NCBI GenBank assembly: GCA_030562195.1
Contig: JAUJPP010000007.1
Coordinates: forward strand, 31,741,769 to 31,805,768
Reading direction: 5' to 3'
Length of the DNA: 64,000 nt
From: Nipponacmea schrenckii
Taxonomy: Eukaryota; Mollusca; Gastropoda; Lottiidae
The notes beneath the pieces were generated by a model. It was not told the origin of the DNA. It was given only the letters and a program-made list of their open reading frames with translations, and did not search any database. Below, one piece after another: positions 27,201 through 39,200 of this stretch; the stretch's first letter is position 1, and every line of letters starts with the position of its first letter. Position numbers and translations under genes: made by a program.

Positions 27201-30200
27201 TATGAACACCACAAAGATACATTGATGGTATTTGATGATGATGTATATTCATTTAATAAAGATTCAAGTCAATCTTTTTGATTTATGTTAAAATTTACTT
27301 AGCTTACGATAAATCTTCTAAATCGAACACTAAGGTTTCATATAAAAATTCCTTTCTTATTCCTTAGTTACAGCACATTCACGCCCGATCTGTATTTCAG
27401 TACTGATATTGTGGTTTAAATATTACACTTTGCAGGGTTGTAACAGAGAACTGGAATTGTCTGAAAGAAAGCGTCCAAGGTTGTACAGAAACTGTATTTA
27501 ACCAGTTGACCGAGGATGTGGACGACGATTTTCTTGTACGTATCAAAGCCTCTGGGTGTGATGGTGTTACAGCTGATCCTATACCAAAGACCTGTATAGC
27601 AGAACCATCATGTTCTATTGAAACGTTGTATTCCTGTGTCCATGAATTTACTTCCAAAGCCAATGATGATAAAGCTGCAGCTTGCAGGTAAAATATTGGA
27701 ATTTATAACCTAGACTGGACTCATGAACAGAAACGCAAATTAAGTTAATTTAGGGTTGAGAGGAATAGGTCCTCCCAAATATATAGGTCTGTGACAGAGT
27801 TGTGCTGATTTTGAAATCTACTGCTTTGATGGATATGGCAAATGACCCTTTTGCTTTTAAGAAACTTTCAGTATTAAAACATGACAGGCGACAAGTTTAT
27901 CATTGTTTCCACAGACAGTTTCAATTATGGCTATAGTCGACTAAAGTGAGTTTTGTATTGGTGCTTCCAGGCTAAATTCTTTGGCAAATAGTTCAATCGT
28001 CAATGTAACTTGATTTATTCTTATTTGAACATAAGTCACCTCCGTTTTAAATGTTAACGATTAAACATGTTGATATCTTTGTCTTTCAGTTCTGTAGACA
28101 CATATAAAACTTGTATCACATCAAAACCAGGATGTACCGCTCCACAGAGAGTAGTCGTCCTTACAGAATTAAACACTGTTTCTAACGCATTGTGTGGAAC
28201 AGCGGTCAGCATTGCTCAAACTGTCCCAGAATTAATCTGTCTACAGAAATTCGTCCACGATTTGGCATCAGAGATACTCAAACCAACAAAACCAGGCGTT
28301 CGTGGAATATGTGATCTCTTTACATCCTATCCGACCTGTTTTGGTGCAGCTACCTTCAAGGAATTGGGTGGTGTGATATCAAACTTCTATGGTGCTTCCG
28401 GAAACATCCTTTCAAAGTTTGTCAATGCCCAGACTCTCTGTAAAGATGGTAAGTGTTAGTTTGGTACAATTAGCGTGATTCGGATATATAATGGCGACGC
28501 TTTGGTTTAAACTTGGCCTCAGATAAAATTTAGACTGAATGAAAGAACAGATCCAGATGCGTTTATTTACATTTCTTTAAGACTGCTGCAAAAATGATTA
28601 TGATATATATTCCACCAACTGAATATAAGGATAATATTTTATTTCTGTTATTTCAGATCCAACTGATACCAAAGTGGTTACGATCGGTGAGTAAGCATTA
28701 TTCTCTAAATTTAATCTCATTGGTTCATGTTTAATATTCTTGTTAATCTCAAAATTGAATGCTGATCTTCAGTGCTCAATACATCAAGCCCCATTACATG
28801 CTTGCTTGAAACGGTATACAGAGATACTTTGATCTACTACTGCTGTGTCATTAAAAACTAGTGTTCCATCCTGTGCTACTTATTTAATGTGCCATTCTTA
28901 CATTCGCACTTAGGAAAGCACATCATGGGCTATGTGTAGCTGGTGTAAAAAAAGCAAGGAATTAGCCCACACCACATAGGGTGTTCGCTCTGACCAACAA
29001 TGTTGATCACAGTTTAAATATATTCTTCATCTTTTATTGAATTTGTAGATTTAACGAAGGGAGTGTCAACAGTAAGCTGTGTTGTCCGACAATTGTCATC
29101 AGTACTAGTAAGAAGATTGCTTCCGTTGACTGAAAAGGAGATGATCTGCAGGTAAGAGTTGAATCGAATATAGATCAACAAAAAACAAGCCTTTGTAGAA
29201 TAGAGATTGATTTGCTTTCAGACATCTGTGGTTCCTGCAATTCCACTAAAACTCTAATTGAAATAGTACAAATTGATCTTACCAGTGTATCTGATACATA
29301 TAACAAATTTAGAAAATACAATTTCTGTAAGCTTAGTATCATTGTTGACGTTACTCCGTTTCATTGTTCTACTTTATTTCTAGCAAAAACTCGTATGTAG
29401 AGTCTTGTATATCAGAGAAGACTTCCGGACTAACCACCGACGAATCTGCCTTCTTCACCAAACTAACAACCCTCACTGATAGTTTAACTACCACTACCGA
29501 ATTCTGCAAAGAACCACAACTCTGTCTGCTACAGGAGGTAACTGTATGTGTTCAGGATCTACAGACAGAAATATCAACGTTTGAAATATCTGGAAAGAGA
29601 TCTCACGTTTGTCGGTGTGTTGTATTTTTTATCAATTATTAGAGAGAACAATCAGTGGTGGCATTGGCATCTCAAGACTAGGGGACGGACTGACTTCATG
29701 GGAGGGGATGGGGGCAACTTTCGTGGTTGAGATTCAAAATAAGTTATTTGATCTATACACCCGCCTTCATTAGCCCATTAGGTGCAGAAGAGTAGGACGT
29801 AAAACTCCATTCACTTCATTTTTATCTAACGTGTTGTCGTTATCATGTCCTTGTGTATTGGGTCTAATTCTTACCAATGTAAAATAAAGAGTTTATTATT
29901 ATTATTAAGAGTATGTAATAGAGTACATCACTCAATGAACACATTTGCTTTATTCTAGAAAAATCAAAGAAACTGAAGATTGTGTGAAACACTTTGGTTA
30001 TAAATGTGGAAATGATGGAACTAGTGTAATGAAGACCTTTAAAGCAGCCAAGAAACGAGTTGAGACGATCTGTGCTGATATACTGCCTCCAATTTGTGAC
30101 AACGTGATGCTACCTAGTTGTGACATAGTGGACTCTCTAGAATGCGTGACGAAGTTCAATGCTGATCTGCTTTCACATCAAAGTGTTGTCTGGAGAGATA

Positions 30201-33200
30201 TGTGCACGTGAGTAGACTCATTGCAGACATAATGCATGTATAAAAGCAGTAGACCTATTAGCTCTGGATAGCGCAAGTTTATATTTAAGACCAAAGCTCA
30301 TCTGATTTCGTTGACAAATGTTTTGGATCAGCAGAACAGTTGGTTTTTGACATTGAAGATGCATCATTATTCTTTTTGTTATGAATAATAGTAGCATGTG
30401 TATTCAATTTCAAATAGACACATGCGCCCTTGAAGTCGCTTAATAGCATTAGCACCTGTTCCTTCTTTCGTTTATAAGTTAACGATCCAAACCCATGGAA
30501 CAACTTATTAAGAAAGTATTCGTTCTTTGTTTTCAGAGAATTGCAAACCACGGTACAATGTGTTGCCCACAGTACATCCTCGTGTGATCCAGACGATATT
30601 AAGGATGTAGTGGCCAACATGGTTGAACTGAAGAATGGTATAGGTAGGCGCTGTCCATGGTTAATGGATGACGTCTGTGGTAAACCCTGCACCACTGAGT
30701 CAGCTAGCTGTATCGCGGATTTCAAATATCAATTGCTTGGTGACACCACTATAGACTTATGCGGGTAAGTGTGACGTTGTCTGTATATTGATCACTCTAT
30801 ATTAATAGTACTTTGTAGACCTGGCATCGCTAGCAGTTGGTGGTAAACTAGTTGAAAAATCCAATTGGGTAAAAAATGAAAACATTAAAGAATCGCTTTG
30901 ATATTTCAGACTGATCAAAACGGCTAAAAAATGCATCATCACAAAAAGTAACACATGTGGCGCTAAACAGAAACAGGCAGGACTGGATAGACTGGACAAA
31001 GCAATTGAAGGCATGAACATACCAGTGAACTGTGAAGAAGCGAATGCTGTAACAAAATGTCTGGTATCTAATAGACAAGCTGTATTATCCGAACTATCTA
31101 AAATAGCCAGTGGCTCTGATGGAGATGCAGTTTGTAGCTCGATTGAATCCATAAATGACTGTATTAAAAATGAGAAGGATGATGATGAGGTTCCTCAAGC
31201 TATTAAAGATATCTTAGGCGCAGTGTTCCCCTTGAAATTTGATTGCTCAGGTAACTTGCATTTGTGTCAGGGTTTAACATATAGCTAATGTCATATGCAA
31301 TATGACTAACCCTTTTCTCTATATGAAATGATGCACATACTACATAGATCTTTGAAACAGTTCAGATCAACAGCCGTCTCAATATGGAATTTGAATCTCT
31401 GGATGTATACAAAGACGAATAAATTCTATTATTTTCTTTATTTTCACAGCAATTCTCGACGGAAGTTGTCCTCTTAAAGACGTTGGATCCGCAACTCAGG
31501 GGCTACTAGATTTTCTTATATCAGTAACGACCGGTGAGGCCTCGAACTTCAAGAAAGACGTTTATTGCAGGTATGCTTATATATATATTATATCTAAAAA
31601 TATATTATCTTTGTGAATTATAATAATAAATAATAATAACGATATTTATATTGCGTAACAATTCAATCTGTGATATTTCTTAAATCCAGATATATGATCT
31701 TAATCCAAATTTCTGTTTAATCCGTTATCTTCTTAATCCGGGTATGAGCTGTATCGTATTAACTGATTCCATTTGGTGTTTCAGTAAGCTGAAAGTATTG
31801 GAAGGTTATGTATCAGATCTTGTTGGTAAATGTGTTGACAGAGGTTTAGGAAAAATTCTCGGTGGTTTGCAATCAATCTGTGAACCGGATAACGGTTGTG
31901 ATGATCTTACGACGACTTTAGATGCCTGTGTTGCTCTTTATGATGCAGATGAAAATGATAAAGCCACATCATGCAAGTAAGTCATTATAACAATTAAAGT
32001 AACAGCTTCATAATATCGAGACAAAAACAAGGGCAATCTGGACATGAATTTACTATGTTCTAAGATATTGTTAGTCCAAGTTCAGATATTAGCCAATAAT
32101 ACATTGCATCACTCGTACTAACTTCGTGAATAGAACACTGCAACTCATGGAAACAAACGAACATTGGCGACATTGAGTAGATAAACATAGAACATAAACT
32201 GTGCTATTCATAATCGCATCGCAAAATCTATTTCAGAGGAAACAATCTAGCTAGAATCTGCCTATCTTCAGCGGTTACCGGATGTACAGGTTCCACTGTA
32301 ACCACCCTTCTAAATACTAAACTACAACTTCTACCTGATGAGTCGCAATGTCCTCCAATACCACAATTCAAGGTAAGATGTGGTCATATGGTTCAATGGC
32401 TCAACTACTATAGGGAATGGTTGAACCAAATTCCAAAGGTCCCCACATTTTACACAGAATAAAAATAGAATAGATTTAAATACTTCGGAAGGATCTCGGA
32501 ATGCATGATAGGATATGCTACAAAGCATCACAGAAGAAGGGCCCAACCCACTGAAGATGAAGGCCCCAGCTCATCTAGTTGGCCCCCTGTCCAAAATATA
32601 TAGTTTGCGTTGTGTTCACATTGGGTTTTCATAAGACATAAAAACTTCTTTATCTTGGCTACAAAACAAAGGTGGCCATTTCGAGGATAACCGGAGTTAT
32701 GACTTTGTATCTTCATATACATATAATACATTCTTGATTGTTTTTTCTAGCTTGCGACATCCACCAAGAAGACAATATATCTGTTAGAAGGAGGTTCAAG
32801 TTTTCCATTATCAGTATCGTTGTTAGAATCTCCTGGAGACAATGCTGTATATAAACTTACTCTCAAAGTTACCAGCATGGCTTCTAAACCGCCAAAGTAA
32901 GTTATCTCCCCTTTTCATCAATGGTGTTGACTGAGTTGGCTTTTGCCGTTTGTCTCATTGACATCTATTACGCCCCTTCATCAAATACATAGCACTTCAC
33001 GAGCACTTTACACATAGCAAACCTAAGCAAACCTCAGTTCTCAGATCAAACGAATTAGACCAACTTTCGTTCTGTTTTTTAATTTGTTTTCATTTTAATA
33101 AGGGTCCAAAGACGGGCCTTGGGAGCATTCACCATAATAACCCTTTGACGTAACCCGGTGACTCGGTGATTTGCTTTTATCTGAAGATGGAAAATGTGAT

Positions 33201-36200
33201 ATGTTTGTATTTGACATCTGTCCACTATCAAGAAACTGAAATTTGTCATTCTAGATGCCGAAGTGAGGATGATGAGGGCTTCCAACAAATCCACGTGACG
33301 AATCCTGCCTCACAGGAATTTACCAAGGACAATTTCAATAAGCCTATAACCTTTGATCTTAATGCTGTACTTGATGGGCGTGTTGATGAATCTCAGAAGA
33401 TGATGGTGAAGATGATAGCAGATCTGGTTGTTGACGATGACATTAAATACAGTGACTCCATCGCTGAATATACTGTAAGTTGTACTATATTAGTCAATAA
33501 GTCAATAAAATTAGAATGACAATACTAGCTTACACGATTAGCAGCATGTCAATCAAAATGGTGTTATTTGAACATTACATCTATCATTGAATTTCAAAGA
33601 AATGTTCACTTCCACGGTCATATAAAATTGCTACCGAATTTATGAATTAATATAAATGGGAATAAAAATTGAACTCGATTAACCAAACATGAAATTGGTG
33701 TGATACATTGCTTATCGTTGTATTACCATGTGGTGTTTTAGGTACTTGTCGTCGACAGAGATGATAAAACAGCTATTTGTTCTTCAATTAACGATCCACA
33801 TATAAAAACATTCGATAGACTGTGAGTATAGAAATATAGCTCTGTTTTCATTGTGTTACACATAACCTTATTGCAAGGTACCAGAACGTCGATAGTAAAC
33901 CCTAAGCAACTTGATTGATAGAGCTTTGTCCAGTTCTAAACAAATGACTGTTACGGTTATTTCCTTTTGATGGTACAATTCCGCACTAGAAACATGATTA
34001 TTCTTATTGTAAAATGTGGGTGTTCAAACAGGACCGTTTTACAGTCTAAACACTAGCCATAAGCCATGAGCTTTATATTCAAATTTATTTTCCTAGTGCT
34101 CAAATATTATAAAATATATCTGTTTCTCTATTTTAGATTGTATGACAATCAACTTCAAGGCAAGTTTGTTCTGTATAAACATCAAACTTTACCTTTTATG
34201 GTAAGACATTTTGCCTATAACTATATATTTGTATTGTAGGGTGGTCCAGGATTTAGATTGAACCCCGTGCCCAGTTGGAATATATTAATTAATTTCTCTG
34301 GTCCCTTGGAAAATTCTGTAACCCAACTCCGCCAGATAGATACACCAATAAATACAATAAATAGGTTTCGGAGAAGGGAGGGATTGAATCTCCCAGATGT
34401 ACAGGCCTAGAGTGGAAAAAATATTTTATTGAGAAATGGGGATAACGAAACCCTCGTCTTAGAATGTGTTTATCAATATATTATGTTCTCCTGCATTCTG
34501 AGACCTTGGTTGATCCTCGACATAAGTTGTAAACCATTTTATATTGTGGGTTAATATTTAAAATACTTACTCGGGTACATTTATTTTTTTTATTTATTAT
34601 TTTTGTCTGAGGGTGGGTGCTCCCTTAGAGTTGGAGGTGGGGGGGTGCTGTAGCTCAATCAATCCTTATGGTGACTAAGCCGCCGTTGTTTCCTGCTCGC
34701 ATATCAGGCAATTGTTTCTCTTCCCCAGGTACAAGTAACCTACCAGAAATGCGCTGAAGAAGGTACATGTAACTGTCGTGTACAGATCCGATCTGATGAT
34801 GATGTTATAGATTTCAACAGATGTTATACAAATACTGATAATCGTGATGTATCTAAACCGTTGGAGCTAGCGATTACTAGAACTGGAGAATTTACCTCTA
34901 ACACACAGATTTATAGCCAAGATGAAGGTCGACGATTTTATGTAAGTTGTCTCGTTGGATATCAACGGAGAGCAGCAACTTGAAACTTATGAGATGACAA
35001 TTTCCATGGACTAATTAATCACCACTATTTCTCAAAGATCAAATTCGGTTTCCTCACCAACAATAATGTGTCCACGTTTTCTAAGGCTAGAATAAAACTT
35101 AAAAAACATTCTTATAGTATGGTTTGCCGTTGTAGGTATTATTGCCAACTGGTACCCTGGTACAAATCAGACTTGGTGATTTTTATTTGAACGTGTGGAT
35201 TACCCCTTCAGTTGTAGATAGAGATCATACGGAAGGTAAGCTTTATGACTTAGAAGTGAAAGACGTAAAACCCCAATCGTTTCATTTCATTTTTATGTTT
35301 CATTTTCATACATACAAAACAAACTGCTAAGAAAAACCTTAGTTTGAATATCACAGGATATTCATGCTGTCCCTGTTCCCATGAATATGGTTTATCTGCC
35401 ACACTGAAACACGATATAAATTTATTATACCTTTCGATAGGTTTAAGAGATATTTTCTGACATCCTATAGGTCTTTGTGGAGTGTACAATAGAGATACCT
35501 ATGATGATCTCAGATTACCCAACGGTGATAAATATATAGTAAAAGATACAGATAAGGTTGAAGGTGTTTTATCAGTCGATGATTTCTCTAAAGAATGGAG
35601 GTAAGTCAGCAACCTAAACACACATTTAATTACACATTAGTCGTTGGTGTATTTAGGGGCGTTATAATCCCAACCCCCCTTCATGAAAAATGTTTATTCT
35701 ACTTAATTCGAAAATCGTTCAAGATGCATTCTCCGGCTCTTTGTATTGGAACATTATCCAGGGTGAGGACTGCTTCAAAGGAATGCCGGGGTGCTCGGTC
35801 AATGAAATGTATATCATGTATAGAATGCAATTTTGAAAGGTATTCTTTCAATATTACTACAATTTTTCAATGGAAATGTTGCTTATTTCCGCAAACAAAA
35901 AATGGGTCTTTGAGAGCCCCTACATATTATTTTCAATACTGTTCTTTCATATTTACAGAATAGTTCAAGGTTCAGAAAACGATTTGAGTGTAAAACCTAC
36001 TGCATACTTCTCCAGTTCTGTAACCTTGAAACCATATAAAGTAGAAGCTTGTGGTCTTGTACAGGGTAAGTTCGTGTACTTGTTCGTAATTCCTGTGACC
36101 TATGTCGTCAACAGCCGTCATGATTCATACTAATGGCTGCAGAACCACCATATTATTTTCGAATCCATTTATCGGGAGACCATGGGGAAAAATGAATGAG

Positions 36201-39200
36201 TGTCAAAGATTTATGTAAGATCCACTGGGGCCCTTTCACCGGAATTGGTTACGGCACGGTCTGAGGTTATTCTTGATTCTATATTTTCCAGGAATTGATA
36301 TCACCAGCGATCTGGTGTCTGAAAGTGAAGAATACACCGCGGACGCTAGAAGAAAGAGAGCTGTAACTAATGAAAACATTGATATTGACGAGTCTGCCAA
36401 TCCATCAGTAAGTTAAGTTTATAATATTCCCTCGGTTTTCCGGTAGCTTTTCGCCGGATTTGTTCAAGTATGGGAAAATATAGCCCTAGACTATAATTCT
36501 TCAAATATTATAAGCTAGACTGCAGACCAACCCATTACCCCCCAACAAATTTTAAAAATTATCTCTCTAGGGCTAATACCTCCCAGGAAAATCTGATTCT
36601 GATATATATTAAGTTGACCATTTAGATGAAGACGAAACCGTATTGTTAATAATTGCAACCATTGTTTTATATTAAGGTCAGTGAATGGCCCACCAAGACA
36701 GGATGGACTCTAAATAACGCTACTAAATTTTGCCAAGACAATATCCTGAGTTGGGGCGTGACACAGAAATGTTTGGAAGCCTTCAGCGCTGTTGGTGGTA
36801 AAACTAATTTTGAAACCGAAGTAGATAACTGTGTGAAGGACATCAAGGTAAGTCTGGGAATATAAAGGCACCAAAATTCTCAAAACAGCAAAACACAGAA
36901 TAACAATGTTGTGTATGACATAGCATGCGTGAGGATTCTGGTGATAATGATGATGCACATTAACAATGTAGTCCCCAACTTCAATCTTCAATCTCTATTA
37001 TATGTATATCTTATCTGTTAAGTACTAAAACGTGAATCGCACTATGTCGGATATCGCTAGCGATTTTAGACATGGTTCGTAACTCATGGTTTCAGAGATT
37101 CCACATGGCTCATATCTAGTAAAACTTGAGGTGAATTGACCTTTGGGAAAAGAATCATGAGAGAACGTGTTTAATAGTCATATCTAAATACGCAAATACC
37201 AGTCCAATCCTTATCAAACCAGCATTTAAGGTTCTTTTAACTCATTGTTGATGTATTTTATTTCTTCCCACAGTTGAGTGGAAATACCAATTGGGTTGAT
37301 TCAGCTAAAGATGATGTTCTCCAGAATTGTTTAAATGAGCTGAATAAGGACGTCCAGTACTTGAATAATCCCGAGGCCAAATTGCAAGCTGAAGCTGTGA
37401 TGAGTTCGTCTTGCAATCCTTCAGATTGTAATGGTAATGGACAATGTACAGCTGGTGAGTCATTTTCTTTTTTTTCTTTTTTTTTCTTTTTTTTTTTTTT
37501 GGTTTTGAATCCAATATGCTACTGTCCAAGTTTGCACATTGAATGATGTAAACTTTGTTATTTGGAACATTTTGGAAAATAACACCCATACGCGAAAGCT
37601 AGCATCTAAACTAGGCTCTGACATCCAAACTTCAAAGATATATTATGGTTCTAATTGTGGGTAGACAGAACGGCACTGAATTGTAGAGTCTACATCTATA
37701 ATTGATGGGTTGGCCATGTTTAAATTACCTCTTCGTTAAAGGTACATGTATATGTAAGAAAGAATATTATGGATCGGACTGTTCAATGAAGGAAGATGAA
37801 CTACCAACTCCAGTTCTGTACAACATCAAGAATAACGGTGAATGTATACTGTCCGCTGAGTCTAGTTGTACTAATGTCTTTATTAGTGGAAGACAATTCA
37901 TACAGTCTGAAAAGTTGACATGCCATATACAACCCTTGGAGGTAAGCTGATACTTTCCTGGTTCAGATTTTGAAACAAACGCTTGATGGTAGAATCGAAA
38001 ATCACTGTCATTTACATCGACATCTGTATGAGTAGCTTTATCGATATCATCACTACCATAAGCAGAAGCAGCAAAACAACTATTTTTTACAAGGATAACA
38101 ACTTCAAAAGTTTGCCGTGACAAGGTCCCTTTCTACCAGCTGGTCTTTAGCCAAACCTCTTGGTATTGATCTTTTGAGTGAAGATAATTTATTTAAGGTC
38201 ATCGGACTTTCACACTCCGGCCAAGCTAGATGTCATTATTATCATTATTATCGTCACCTGTATCATAAAGAATTTGATGAAATTTTCCGACGGAAGATAC
38301 ATTTATCTTTTTTTTTTATTCAGGTAACGGAAACTGGACATAAAGCAGTCGGTGAACCAACGATGGTGATCGCTAAATTGTTGACTTTGAATCAGATCTC
38401 TTGTAAAGTTAGCGGTATTAAAACACCAACCACAAGTCTCCATATCTCTATCAGTAACAATGGAAAGTCAACTAGTAACAAGCTGGTGTATATCGCTTAT
38501 AAAGTCCAGTTCCATCAGTGTAATGCCCTTGAAGGTACCTGTAAACTACATGTAAGTAGATGGTATATATTCGAAATTGCAGCATTTCAAAACAAAATTT
38601 TGGAAACGAATTGGGATGTTGTTCATTATCGTTACGTTAATGTGAATTCGCGTTTTTATTCTGTTTCGTTGGGTCCAGATATAATACGAGTATGTCAGAT
38701 CCGATTATTATTATTCTATGTTTTCAGTCCAATCTCTGCCAGATTGATGGTCAGGTAATTAATAAAGACGACAGTTTACATGGTGATAAATGTTTATACT
38801 GTAACCCAGAAGAATCTCAAATTAGATGGTCCTCTAAATCAGGTCGGTGAATTTATATTATATAATGCAGTTAACCCTCACCACGTTTGTCACTGTTGTC
38901 GAAACAACTAATAGCTAGAGGATTCAGTGCAGTTTGACCCTAGCTTGTAAGTTCTCATCATTGAGGTTTTACAGGTTTGGTTAGGTGACGAGACCCACCC
39001 CTCCCCCTCATTGTATGATGCACAGAAACACCAGTGATCCAGAATTGAGTTGTTGGCTGTTTCAAGCTCACGATGATTTACAGAAAAGAAGGATATTACA
39101 TTTCATTTTTTATCAATTTTAATATCCAGAAGCCGGATGTGAGATTATAGCTGAGAAACAAGAAGATAAATCCAGCGGATTAGGATTAACAGAAACTATC

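Noticed and set aside
91..32372. Assigning the six-Cys module to the nematode-type DUF19 / T20D4.11-like family
   Set aside because: Cysteine spacing has a loose resemblance, but I cannot confirm it without a profile search, so the module is left unnamed.
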